From the NCBI GenBank assembly GCA_947478845.1, contig CANJXC010000015.1, forward strand, positions 22,751 through 86,750: a stretch of 64,000 bases of DNA, read 5' to 3'. The DNA is from Spirochaetales bacterium. Its GTDB lineage: Bacteria > Spirochaetota > Spirochaetia > JABEVK01. Of the stretch, positions 53,249 to 61,432 are shown piece by piece (the stretch's first letter is position 1; every line of letters begins with the position of its first letter). The notes below the pieces were generated by a model, which had not been told where the DNA came from, did not search any database, and worked only from the letters and a program-made list of their open reading frames with translations. The translations under genes were made by a program, and so were the position numbers.

Positions 53249-54477
53249 AAGTGCGAACCAACCACCTCAAAGGTTTTGCGCACCAGTTCGTCGGGATTCA
53301 GGGGTTTAGTCATGTAGGTGCTTATGCCCAGTCCCATCGCTTGGAGCACGTTTTCCCGTCCTGAGAGGGCCGACAGGACAATAATCGGCACAGCAAAGCC
53401 TTGCGATTGAAGCTTTTCGAGCACTTCGAAACCGTTCATCTGGGGCATCATGAGATCGAGGAACAAAATGTCGAGTTCGGGGGGAATGGCCTCAAGAAAA
53501 CTCGCCCCATCGTCAAACGTCGAAACGGTGGCTCCAGAGGCTGCAAAGGTGCTCTTAATGATTTCCTGAACGATAAAATCGTCGTCCACCACAGCCAGGT
53601 GGAGGTCGGTACCTCCTGTATGCATACGGTTGGTAAGGGCTTGCAGGGCGGTTTCATTGCCAAAACGCATTTGCATCGACGTCGCTTTCCCTACCTTGGG
53701 CTCGCTCACGAACCCCTCAAGGTTGGCTGTCTCGGCCAGTTCATCCATCGCCTTCTCTAGGCTGGGGGTAATGGTGAGCTCTGGAAACTCCCGGAAGCCC
53801 CTCAGCAGGCGCTCTACGGACTTTGACTGGGTGAGAACCTTGATCCACTTTCCCCGACCCTGGGTAGAGCCAACTAAGATTTCCATGAGCCTGCGCAACT
53901 TAGGGGCATCGGCTTCCTTGACCTCGAAACCAGACAGCATCAGGAGAATCTTGGGAAATGCTAGGTTGTGGAGGCCCATGAGTTCGGCAATTTTGAGTTG
54001 GATGAGGTTGATTTTCTCGAGATTGAGGCCCATGGCAGTTTCGACAAAGATGACGTTGTCGTTAACTTGGGCATCGAGGATGCAAGGGGTTTCATCGATG
54101 GGAATCGTAAGACCTAGCTTTTTTCCGACAAACTGCCACAGCTGGTCGACTTGAAGAGGTTTAATGAAAACCTTGCTGACGCCTAGCTCAGCGAGCTCGA
54201 CAATTTTGGCGCGGCCGATGCGGCTGGTGCACACCACCACGGGGATAGCCGCCACTGACGGGTCTCGGCGCTTGCTCTGCAAAATCTCAACCAGGCTCGG
54301 CTCACTGAGGTAGTAATCCGTGATGATGAGGTCAGGGTGATAATGGCTGATCTTTTTGGCGCCGTCGGCGCCGTTGTTGGCTACAATCACCACGAGGTGG
54401 CTGGCCTTCAGCTTGTTGGCCAAGAAGTCGCGGAATAATGCCGAATCATCGATGATCAAGATCGACGGTTTTGCCAT
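53245..54477 (-). CDS. Response regulator with two receiver domains and a helical centre
   Basis: A 410-aa protein with receiver 1 at about 1-122 (D10-D11, phosphoacceptor D54 in LIITDYYL), a central region of about 160 residues without a known motif (starts ETPCILDAQVNDNVIFVETA), and receiver 2 at about 288-410 (phosphoacceptor D341 in LFLDLMMPQMNG, Lys in TYMTKPLN). No DNA-binding or GGDEF output is evident. The N-terminal frame extends further upstream but ATG 54477, 1 nt past purE, is preferred. It is the last gene of pepD-purK-purE, an odd companion. Confidence 0.82.
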   Translation of the reverse strand: MAKPSILIIDDSALFRDFLANKLKASHLVVIVANNGADGAKKISHYHPDLIITDYYLSEPSLVEILQSKRRDPSVAAIPVVVCTSRIGRAKIVELAELGVSKVFIKPLQVDQLWQFVGKKLGLTIPIDETPCILDAQVNDNVIFVETAMGLNLEKINLIQLKIAELMGLHNLAFPKILLMLSGFEVKEADAPKLRRLMEILVGSTQGRGKWIKVLTQSKSVERLLRGFREFPELTITPSLEKAMDELAETANLEGFVSEPKVGKATSMQMRFGNETALQALTNRMHTGGTDLHLAVVDDDFIVQEIIKSTFAASGATVSTFDDGASFLEAIPPELDILFLDLMMPQMNGFEVLEKLQSQGFAVPIIVLSALSGRENVLQAMGLGISTYMTKPLNPDELVRKTFEVVGSHF

Positions 54478-54478
54478 C

Positions 54479-55018
54479 TCAGGGACTTCCAAGCCTCTGC
54501 AGCAGGTATTCAGCCCCACCCAGCGACTCGAGCTTGGCCGATTTGGCTAGGACCTGCGACTCCAGCCCTTGGGCGTAGGTTTCAAGCCGCCCGGCCAAAG
54601 CCGGGTCGCCGAGAGCAAGAATGCGCGCCGCCAAAAGACCGGCATTGGTCCCGCCGTTGATCGCGACGGTGGCAACGGGAATGCCCGAGGGCATCTGGAG
54701 GATAGACAGTAAGCTGTCGAGACCCTGAAAGGCTTTGGTTTGAATGGGAACACCAATGACCGGGAGCACTGTCAGGGAGGCGGCCATACCAGGCAAATGG
54801 GCCGCGCCCCCGGCCCCCGCGACGATGACCTTCAGTCCCCGCTCACGCGCCGAACGGCTGTAGGCGAACAGTTTTTCGGGGGTGCGATGGGCAGAGACCA
54901 CACAAATCTCGGTGACAACGCCCAGTTCGCCAAGAACGGCTTCCGCCTGGGCCATCACCTCGAGGTCAGAGTCGCTTCCCATGATGATGCCCACCAACGC
55001 CCCGAAGTTTTTCGCCAA
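54479..55018 (-). CDS. purE: N5-carboxyaminoimidazole ribonucleotide mutase (TTG start)
   Basis: A 179-aa Pur[14 protein letters not shown] (around 10-22), [16 protein letters not shown] with the catalytic His, and [15 protein letters not shown] in the active-site loop. With PurK it converts AIR to CAIR in purine synthesis. The start is TTG 55018, 3 nt after the purK stop, with AGGAG at ideal distance on the minus strand; no nearer ATG fits. Class I (bacterial) type since purK is adjacent. Confidence 0.93.
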   Translation of the reverse strand: MAKNFGALVGIIMGSDSDLEVMAQAEAVLGELGVVTEICVVSAHRTPEKLFAYSRSARERGLKVIVAGAGGAAHLPGMAASLTVLPVIGVPIQTKAFQGLDSLLSILQMPSGIPVATVAINGGTNAGLLAARILALGDPALAGRLETYAQGLESQVLAKSAKLESLGGAEYLLQRLGSP

Positions 55019-55021
55019 AGT

Positions 55022-56143
55022 TTACGCTCCTGTCACTTGAAAAGCTTCGTTCACCCGGCGAGCAGATTCCAGTGCCCGCTGGGGCGTGGCGGCGGTTATC
55101 GTGAAGTGCCCCATCTTGCGGCCAGGACGGCATTGGCGCTTGCCGTAAAGGTGGAGCGAAAAGCCTGGCTCGGCGAGGGCGAGTTCAAGGCCAGCCAAAA
55201 CGGTGGAGCCGGTTCCTTGCCCTAAGAGGTTCACCATCGCCGCAGGGCTGAAAAAGCCCGGCAGGCCCAGTGGTAGTCCGGCCACTGCCCGGAGGTGATT
55301 TTCGAACTGGCAGACCTTGCAGGCTTCCATCGTGTAGTGGCCGGAATTGTGCGGTCGGGGTGCCACCTCGTTGACCAAAAGGTCGCCCCCAGAGGTGAGA
55401 AACATCTCGACGCCAAACACTCCGACGCCATCCAAGGCCTCAACCACCGCGACCGCGAGGTCCCTGGCCCGGGTTTCGAGCGCAGGTGTGAGGTTTGCCG
55501 GGGCTAGAACTTCACTGCACAAGTGCCGTTGAGGATCAAACAGCATTTCGACCACAGGGTAAACCACATTTTCGCCAGTGGACGAGCGGGCCACCATGAC
55601 CCCCAGTTCCTTGGTGAAGGGGACAAAGGCTTCAAGGTAAGTGTTACCCTCCAAACCCCGGTCACTAGGGCCCCGCAAAATGGTAACTCCCCGGCCGTCG
55701 TAGCCCCCGGTGACCAGCTTTTGAACTACCGGAAAATCGCTTGGGGCCAAGTCGGCGAGGTCCTGATCCAGAAAAGATGCTACAGGAAGTCCATGCCTCA
55801 GAAACAGTTGCTTCTGAAGCACCTTGTTTTGCACGGTTTGGAGGAGGCGGGGGGAGGGTAAAATCTGGTGCCCTTGAGCCTCCAGCTCGGCCAGCACGGT
55901 GGTGTCGCAGTGTTCAATGTCATAAGTGGTCACCTCGCACCCTTTGACCAGTCGGGTAAGGGCATCGCGGTCGTACAGGTTGCCTTGTTGCACCACATCG
56001 GCCAAGGGTGCTGCCCCGCAGTCCGGGTCGGGGTCGAGCACCGTGAAATGGAACCCCAGCTTGGCGGTGCGGTAGATCATCATGCGGGCCAATTGGCCTC
56101 CACCGATCAGACCGATGCGCCGCAAAGGAAGGGGATGTACCAA
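55022..56143 (-). CDS. purK: N5-carboxyaminoimidazole ribonucleotide synthase (TTG start)
   Basis: A 373-aa ATP-grasp enzyme that makes N5-CAIR from AIR, bicarbonate and ATP. N-terminal IGLIGGGQLARMM, ATP-grasp blocks VQKLVTGGYDGRGVTIL, EAFVPFTKELGVMVAR, and NEVAPRPHNSGHYTMEAC near the C-terminus. The start is TTG 56143, 2 nt after the pepD stop, with GAGGG at good spacing. Followed by purE. Confidence 0.94.
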   Translation of the reverse strand: MVHPLPLRRIGLIGGGQLARMMIYRTAKLGFHFTVLDPDPDCGAAPLADVVQQGNLYDRDALTRLVKGCEVTTYDIEHCDTTVLAELEAQGHQILPSPRLLQTVQNKVLQKQLFLRHGLPVASFLDQDLADLAPSDFPVVQKLVTGGYDGRGVTILRGPSDRGLEGNTYLEAFVPFTKELGVMVARSSTGENVVYPVVEMLFDPQRHLCSEVLAPANLTPALETRARDLAVAVVEALDGVGVFGVEMFLTSGGDLLVNEVAPRPHNSGHYTMEACKVCQFENHLRAVAGLPLGLPGFFSPAAMVNLLGQGTGSTVLAGLELALAEPGFSLHLYGKRQCRPGRKMGHFTITAATPQRALESARRVNEAFQVTGA

Positions 56144-56145
56144 GA

Positions 56146-57597
56146 CTAGAGCGCCCTCAAAACGTGATGAAGGAGCTCGTAGGTAAGGCCAACCGACTTC
56201 ACATGGACCCTTTCTTGCGGGGTGTGGGCACCCTGAATGTCTGGACCAAGGCTAATCATATCCATGCCGGGTATCTTGTCGCCGATAACCCCACACTCCA
56301 GACCGGCGTGAATGAGCTCGACGATGGGTTTTTTGCCGCTGGTCTGCTCGTAGATCCGCTCGCAGAGCTCGCGCAAGGGGCTGGCCGCGCGGGGAGTCCA
56401 AGCGGGGTACCCGTCGCCGTGTTTGGAGGTGCCGCCGGCGAGAGCCACCGCCGCCGAAACCCTTCGGTTTAGCAGGGCTGTTTGGCTGGCAACGCTGGAA
56501 CGTTGGCTCGACATAAGCCTCGCCACGCCGTTCTCCAGCCGTACGGACGCCAAGTTGGTGCTACTTTCCACCAGGCCGGGCACCACTTTGCTCATCCCCT
56601 GCACGCCATCGGGAAACACCGCGAGCAGGCCCAATAGGCGAGCCTGCCCATCGGGGCCCAGCACCGTAGCTGGCCGGGGAACTGAACTAACCTCAAACGC
56701 AAGGTTTACACCCTCCGGCCCGAGTTCCGAGCGCCACATGGGAACCAGCTGTTCCAGGAGTTTCTTCAGCTGGGCTCCGCCCTCGGCCTCACCACCAAGG
56801 GTAATCAGGGCCTCGCGCGGTATGGCGTTGTGCTTGTCGCCTCCCTCCAAGCCCGCAAGCTCCCACAAGTTGGGCCCCGAAGCTTCTAGAGCCGAAAGTA
56901 GCCGCTCGGCGAGCTTGAGCGCGTTGCCCCGCTGTTCATGGATGTTGACTCCCGAGTGGCCGCCGGGGAGGCCGCTTAAGAACACCGACCAACCGTGGGT
57001 GGTGCGGGGAGGCAACGACCCCACGGGAAGCTCAGACCAAGTGGTGGTTCCCCCCGCGCAGCCCACGGTGAAATGGCCCACTTCCTCGCTATCGAGGTTG
57101 ATGAGGATTCTCCCGGTGAGGAGTTTAGGGTCGAGTTCCAGCGCGCCGGTGAGGGCGGTCTCCTCGTCGATGGTGAACAGGCACTCCAGAGGACCATGGA
57201 TCAGCTTGTGGTCTTCGAGCAGTGCGAGCATGAGGGCCACACCAATGCCGTTGTCGGCCCCGAGGGTGGTTTCGTTGGCCCTCACCCATTCGCCTTCCAC
57301 GATCAGCTCAATCGGATCGCAGGAGAAGTCGTGCCCCCGGCCGCGGTTCTGCTCACAAACCATATCCACGTGGGCTTGCAGTACCACGGTGGGATGGCCT
57401 TCGCGGCCGCTGCTGGCAGGTTTTCGGGCCACAAGGTTGCCCGTGGCATCTTGGCTCCAAGAATAGCCCCAATGGTCGAGCAGCGACCCCAGGTGGGCCA
57501 GTACCTGGGCCTCTTGGCGGGAACAGCGGGGTATAGCCGACAGAGCGGCGAAATGCTTCCAAACGAGAGACGGTTCAAGGGCGTCGATGGTGTTCAT
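56146..57597 (-). CDS. pepD: Aminoacyl-histidine dipeptidase (PepD, M20 family)
   Basis: A 483-aa cytosolic metallopeptidase of the PepD (Xaa-His) type, matching the length of E. coli PepD (485 aa). Two-zinc site residues: H and D of QAHVDMVCEQ (around 91), D of TLGADNGIGVA (around 118), and E of FTIDEETALTGALEL (around 148). It releases amino acids from dipeptides such as carnosine-type Xaa-His. First gene of the purK-purE-response regulator run; GGAG precedes ATG 57597. Confidence 0.92.
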   Translation of the reverse strand: MNTIDALEPSLVWKHFAALSAIPRCSRQEAQVLAHLGSLLDHWGYSWSQDATGNLVARKPASSGREGHPTVVLQAHVDMVCEQNRGRGHDFSCDPIELIVEGEWVRANETTLGADNGIGVALMLALLEDHKLIHGPLECLFTIDEETALTGALELDPKLLTGRILINLDSEEVGHFTVGCAGGTTTWSELPVGSLPPRTTHGWSVFLSGLPGGHSGVNIHEQRGNALKLAERLLSALEASGPNLWELAGLEGGDKHNAIPREALITLGGEAEGGAQLKKLLEQLVPMWRSELGPEGVNLAFEVSSVPRPATVLGPDGQARLLGLLAVFPDGVQGMSKVVPGLVESSTNLASVRLENGVARLMSSQRSSVASQTALLNRRVSAAVALAGGTSKHGDGYPAWTPRAASPLRELCERIYEQTSGKKPIVELIHAGLECGVIGDKIPGMDMISLGPDIQGAHTPQERVHVKSVGLTYELLHHVLRAL

Positions 57598-57627
57598 AGG
57601 GCTCCGGCGATCGGGGTTTGTTCCAGT

Positions 57628-58242
57628 CTATCGATTTTCGAGGTGGAAAACCACTACCTCGGGAAACACCCCGCCGTAATACGGGTGGTCAAAATCCTGC
57701 TCGAAGGCGAAGCTGTTCTGGTACTTTGCCGCGTCCTTCACGCCCAGGAAAAACGCGCCTTTTTTTGCGCTGATGCCCATGTCGGTGTAGTAGGTGGGGT
57801 CATACAGGCTCACCCGCAGCTCACCCGGGCTGTCGATTCTCAGGCCGAGGGGCAGGGAGTACACGAGGGTCACAGTCTTGGCGCCCGCCACAGGCGGAAG
57901 GGGGACGGGTTTGGGAAGTTTGACTGGCTTTCCTTTCCACGAAACCGCGAGGCTCGAGGCCCGCAACGACGAAGCCAGGCCGTAGGTGTTGTCGAGCATG
58001 GTCAAGTCGGCGGGTCGCATGGTGCTGGTCTTAATCTGCGGAAAATCCGCCAGAATGAGAGCGGAAAGTACGGAATCCCAGGTGAGTTCCAACTGGAGAG
58101 CCCGGGCAACTGGCGGCCCTAGTACCGAAGGCGACTTTTCTTCGACGACCAAGCCCACACTCCAGTCCACCCACTCGTGGGGGTGGGCCAACGTGGGCAC
58201 CGCAAGGAGGCCAAACAGCAAAGCCGCAAGAAAGTTTTTCAT
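57628..58242 (-). CDS. DUF1007 family exported protein
   Basis: A 204-aa protein with a signal peptide (FLAALLFGLLAVPTLA) and the family-typical mature start HPHEWVDW. DUF1007 proteins are secreted, often encoded with Zn, Ni or Co transporters and with Zur-controlled genes, so the N-terminal His pair may bind metal; function is unproven. It is divergent from the RHH regulator and metal ABC genes, which supports a role in the same uptake system. TACAAT (58256-58251) predicts +1 2 nt before the ATG; GGAG also lies upstream. Confidence 0.78.
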   Translation of the reverse strand: MKNFLAALLFGLLAVPTLAHPHEWVDWSVGLVVEEKSPSVLGPPVARALQLELTWDSVLSALILADFPQIKTSTMRPADLTMLDNTYGLASSLRASSLAVSWKGKPVKLPKPVPLPPVAGAKTVTLVYSLPLGLRIDSPGELRVSLYDPTYYTDMGISAKKGAFFLGVKDAAKYQNSFAFEQDFDHPYYGGVFPEVVVFHLENR

Positions 58243-58285
58243 CGAAGTGGATTGTACTCCAGTTTGGCCCCTGTAGGGTTATGCC

Positions 58286-58321
58286 TTGACCTAGGTCTTA
58301 CCTTGTATTACCTTGGCGTTG
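58286..58321 (+). promoter_or_regulatory. Promoter and operator candidate for the RHH-metal transporter operon
   Basis: TTGACC (58286-58291), 17-bp spacer, TACCTT (58309-58314), predicted +1 at the GTG 58321. A perfect 10-bp palindrome GACCTAGGTC (58288-58297) overlaps the -35, and TTACCTTG occurs twice with 10-bp period (58298-58305 and 58308-58315), giving AGGT/ACCT half-sites in register. This suits cooperative binding by a ribbon-helix-helix protein, so autoregulation is inferred. Confidence 0.5.
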
Positions 58322-58587
58322 TGAAAAAGGAAATGATCACCTTCAAAGTGGACGAGTCTTTAGCCGAACTGATTCACCGGGTACCCAACAAGAGTGAGTT
58401 TATCCGGCAGGCTATCATGACGGCACTGGAGAATACCTGCCCTTTGTGCCAAGGCACGGGAAGCCTGAATCCCGACCAAAAACGCCATTGGGACTCCTTT
58501 GCCGCCCACCATGAAATCGAGACCTGCGACGACTGTCAGGCCGTGCACATTCATTGTGAGCTTGAGTCGCCGCACCCTCAACCATGA
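58321..58587 (+). CDS. Ribbon-helix-helix regulator with Cys/His metal-ligand cluster
   Basis: An 88-aa protein. Residues 5-38 look like a CopG/MetJ-type ribbon-helix-helix (strand MITFKVDESLAELI, helix-turn-helix NKSEFIRQAIMTALE). A compact Cys/His tail follows: C40 and C43 (CPLCQGTG), C69 and C72 (CDDCQ), H76, H78 and C79 (VHIHC). Four Cys in two CxxC pairs plus two His fit one zinc-ribbon-like site or a regulatory metal site. It is immediately upstream of a metal ABC permease, with an ATGA overlap, so a metal-responsive repressor is the natural inference. GTG 58321 equals the predicted +1; ATG 58333 is an alternative. Confidence 0.75.
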   Translation: MKKEMITFKVDESLAELIHRVPNKSEFIRQAIMTALENTCPLCQGTGSLNPDQKRHWDSFAAHHEIETCDDCQAVHIHCELESPHPQP

Positions 58588-59402
58588 GTCTCCTGCAGCC
58601 CTTCCTTGATAATCCGTTTCTCCTGACCGCGCTGACCGCCGGTGTGCTTGCCGCCTGCTCCTGCGCCATTGTGGGCACCTACATGGTGCTTCGAGGCCTG
58701 AGTTTTATCGGTGACGCGCTGAGTCACGGGGTTTTGCCGGGGGTGGCGGGTGCGCTTTTGCTGGGCTTTCCCGGTTTATGGGGGGCCGCGGTGGGCAGCG
58801 CGGCCATGATAGGGGGCATCAGCCTCATTGGCCGCCGCACCCGCCTCTCGGGCGACACCGCCATCGGTTTGCTCTTTGTTGGCATGTTAGCCCTCGGAGT
58901 TGTTATCGTCAGCCGGTCAAACTCATTTTCTGGCGACCTGATCAAAATCCTCTTCGGTGAGATTCTCGGTTCCACGATGGCCGACCTCATGCTTCAGAGC
59001 ACAGCACTGGCCTTGCTGGGCTTTCTAGCGTGGCTGCTACGACGCCCCTTCCTTCTCCTGTGCTTTTCGCCCGAGCACGCCCAAGTGTCGGGGTACAATC
59101 CGAAGGCGCTTCATGTGCTGATGCTCACCATGATTGCCACCACCGTTATCGTAAGCTTCCAAACAGTGGGGACAATGCTGGTGTTTGGCCTCTTGGTGGC
59201 CCCGGCCGCGACGGCGGCCCTTTTTGCCCGCCGGATGAGCCGTATCATGCTGGTAGCCGGATCGCTGGGGTCGCTGAGTGTGTTCTTGGGTCTCAACGCG
59301 AGCTACTGGTTCAACTTTGCCGCCGGAGCGTCTATCACCGTGACAGCCGTAGCGTTGTTTTTCGGCGGACTTTTCGTGAAGGGACTGGTGCAGCGTGTCT
59401 GA
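58584..59402 (+). CDS. Zinc/manganese-type ABC transporter permease (ZnuB/TroC-like)
   Basis: A 272-aa inner-membrane permease of the ABC-3 (metal) family with about eight helices. Typical blocks are ACSCAIVGTYMVLRGLSFIG (around 24), DALSHGVLPGVAGALLLG, LIKILFGEILG and VLVAPAATA-like VAPAATAALFARRMSR near the C-terminus. It should form a homodimer served by the next ATPase. No substrate-binding protein gene is adjacent. ATG 58584 overlaps the regulator stop. Confidence 0.9.
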   Translation: MSLLQPFLDNPFLLTALTAGVLAACSCAIVGTYMVLRGLSFIGDALSHGVLPGVAGALLLGFPGLWGAAVGSAAMIGGISLIGRRTRLSGDTAIGLLFVGMLALGVVIVSRSNSFSGDLIKILFGEILGSTMADLMLQSTALALLGFLAWLLRRPFLLLCFSPEHAQVSGYNPKALHVLMLTMIATTVIVSFQTVGTMLVFGLLVAPAATAALFARRMSRIMLVAGSLGSLSVFLGLNASYWFNFAAGASITVTAVALFFGGLFVKGLVQRV

Positions 59403-60096
59403 AACCCACCCCAGCGTGCGGGCCGTGCATCTTCACACCGGCTACGAGCGTTCCAACGTCCTGCCGGCCGTTGATTTGGAACTTTTTCCCGGACACTCGC
59501 TGGCGCTGGTGGGGGGCAACGGAAGCGGTAAAACCGCCCTGCTGCGGACGATAGCTGGGCTACTAGCGCCAATCAGCGGCCGTTTGGAAGTGCTGGGCAC
59601 CACGCCCATCAAAGCCGTGCGCAGGCTTGCTTGGCTGGGTCAGTTCACCACCACCAATCCGCTGTTGCCCCTGCGAGGGCGAGATGTGGTCCGCATGGCC
59701 TTCTATGGCGAGCGGGGCCTTTGGAAGCGCATCACAGTTTCTGACGAACTGGTGGTCGACCAGGCGCTGGAGGCCATGGGCGCGGCGGAGTTTGCCCGGC
59801 AACCTATCAGCGACCTCTCGGGAGGTCAGCGCCAACGCATCTACTTGAGCTACGTTTTGGCTCGGCGCGCCGAGTTGGTGCTTCTTGATGAACCGATGTC
59901 CAACCTCGACTCAGGGGGAATGTTGAAGTACTATGAGGCTGTAACGGCGCTGGGCCTGCGTGGTGCCACGGTGATTACCGCCACACACAACTTGGAGGAT
60001 GCGGCCGACTGCGATTTCGCGCTGGTGTTGGGAGCCGAAGAGTCGAGGTTTGGCCCGGGCCGCGAGCTTGTGGCTTCTTTGGGCCACCACCACTAA
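59395..60096 (+). CDS. Zinc/manganese-type ABC transporter ATPase (ZnuC-like)
   Basis: A 233-aa ATPase with Walker A GGNGSGKT (40-47), signature ISDLSGGQRQRIYLSYVLA, Walker B ELVLLDEPMSNLD and the H-loop region TATHNLEDAAD. Start is GTG 59395, overlapping the permease by 8 bp. Partner of the preceding permease; the missing binding protein must be encoded elsewhere or replaced, for example by the DUF1007 protein. Confidence 0.9.
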   Translation: MSETHPSVRAVHLHTGYERSNVLPAVDLELFPGHSLALVGGNGSGKTALLRTIAGLLAPISGRLEVLGTTPIKAVRRLAWLGQFTTTNPLLPLRGRDVVRMAFYGERGLWKRITVSDELVVDQALEAMGAAEFARQPISDLSGGQRQRIYLSYVLARRAELVLLDEPMSNLDSGGMLKYYEAVTALGLRGATVITATHNLEDAADCDFALVLGAEESRFGPGRELVASLGHHH

Positions 60097-60108
60097 AAGG
60101 AGTTTACC

Positions 60109-60933
60109 TTGGAAATCTTGTTCTTTTGCCCCCGCTGGGGCTCGGAAACTGTTGCCTGGCCTGAGTTTGCCCACCGCGTGAGGGAGGCCGGCTACGATGG
60201 TGTGGAAGTCGCTTTACCGCGCGGTGACCGGGCCGGGTCGGAGGCCATCCTCGATGCGCTGACTTTGCAAGGTTTGAAATGGTACGCCCAGAATTGGGAC
60301 GAAGCGGGGTCACAGGTGTCGCGGGCCGAAGCCGAGTTTTTCGACCGGCTGGAATGGCAGTTGGCCTTTGAAGTGAAACCCATAGGCATCAACTGTCAAA
60401 CGGGTCGCGACTATTGGGCACCAGAGCACAACCTTGAACTGCTCCGAAAAGCGAGCAGACGGGCCCACCAGGCTAAAGTGCCGCTGTTTCACGAAACGCA
60501 CCGCGCTAAGTTCAGCTACGCCGCGTCGGTGGCGGCCACCTATCTCCGACAAGAACCCGACCTCAAGATCACTGCGGATTTTTCGCATTGGTGCAACGTT
60601 TCGGAATCGTATCTGCAGGGCCAGGAAGCAGCAGTCGACTTGGCTATTGCCCGCACTGGGCACCTGCATGCCCGAGTCGGGCACACCGAAGGGCCTCAGG
60701 TGAGCGATCCGCGTGCTCCCGAATGGGCCGAGGCCCTGTCGGCCCACGACGCGTGGTGGGACCGCATTGTGGCCGCCCGCCGCGCGGACAAAACAAAACG
60801 GTTCACGGTGACACCGGAGTTTGGCCCGCCACCCTACTTGCCTGCCCTACCTTACACCGGGCAACCCGTCGCCTCGCAGTGGGACATCAACCTCTGGATG
60901 ATGCAACGCCTGCGCGAGCGCTGGAAAACCTAG
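60109..60933 (+). CDS. Sugar phosphate isomerase/epimerase-like TIM-barrel protein (TTG start)
   Basis: A 274-aa AP endonuclease 2-like TIM barrel (xylose-isomerase-like superfamily). Conserved pieces: GYDGVEVALPRGDR near 26-39, NCQTGRDYW around 104, PLFHETHRAKFSY (metal-ligand E and H, around 124-136) and a DFSHWCNVSES stretch around 154 with metal-ligand D and H. Probable isomerase, epimerase or related carbohydrate enzyme with a divalent metal; substrate unknown. TTG 60109 follows AAAAGGAG at good distance; no other start fits. Placed directly after the metal transporter genes. Convergent with bcp, overlapping 4 bp. Confidence 0.8.
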   Translation: MEILFFCPRWGSETVAWPEFAHRVREAGYDGVEVALPRGDRAGSEAILDALTLQGLKWYAQNWDEAGSQVSRAEAEFFDRLEWQLAFEVKPIGINCQTGRDYWAPEHNLELLRKASRRAHQAKVPLFHETHRAKFSYAASVAATYLRQEPDLKITADFSHWCNVSESYLQGQEAAVDLAIARTGHLHARVGHTEGPQVSDPRAPEWAEALSAHDAWWDRIVAARRADKTKRFTVTPEFGPPPYLPALPYTGQPVASQWDINLWMMQRLRERWKT

Positions 60934-61385
60934 CTCAAATGGGGAAGCAGTTGCCCGGCTGCCTTGGCGGTGTCGACCTTCTTAATGTGCTTCTTCACCA
61001 TGCCATCGGGGCCTATCACCACGGTGCTTCGCAACACGCCGGTCACTTTTTTGCCGTACATGTTTTTCTCGCCCCAGGCACCCCACGCCGTGAGAACCTT
61101 TTTGTCCGGATCGGACAACAGGGCAAAAGGCAGTTTGTACTTGGCGCGAAACTTTTGATGCGAGACGCCATCGTCGGGGCTGATTCCCAAAAGGATGGTT
61201 TTTTTGGCTGTGAGTTCGGCAAACCCATCCCTCAACGAACAGGCCTCCTTTGTGCAAACCGGGGTGTCGTCTCCGGGGTAGAAAAACACGACGACATGAC
61301 TTCCACGGAAGTCTGACAACGAAACGGGCCGGCCGTCCTGGTCGGGCAAAGTGAACTCGGGTGCTGGTGTATTTTCGACAATCAT
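60930..61385 (-). CDS. bcp: Thioredoxin-dependent thiol peroxidase (Bcp/PrxQ)
   Basis: A 151-aa peroxiredoxin with peroxidatic C44 and resolving C49 in TPVCTKEACSLRD, the intrahelical pair of the Bcp/PrxQ type. It reduces hydrogen peroxide and organic peroxides using thioredoxin. Conserved GISPDDGVSHQKF follows. ATG 61385 is favoured; GTG 61391 adds two residues. A TACTAT (61398-61393) predicts +1 1 nt before this ATG. Confidence 0.93.
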   Translation of the reverse strand: MIVENTPAPEFTLPDQDGRPVSLSDFRGSHVVVFFYPGDDTPVCTKEACSLRDGFAELTAKKTILLGISPDDGVSHQKFRAKYKLPFALLSDPDKKVLTAWGAWGEKNMYGKKVTGVLRSTVVIGPDGMVKKHIKKVDTAKAAGQLLPHLS

Positions 61386-61432
61386 GACCACAATAGTAGC
61401 CGATATTTGGCCAGAAGACTACACTAAAAGCC

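Noticed and set aside
56995..58122. 375-codon plus-strand frame across pepD and the DUF1007 gene
   Set aside because: It lies antisense to two recognisable genes and spans their intergenic gap; no family resemblance.
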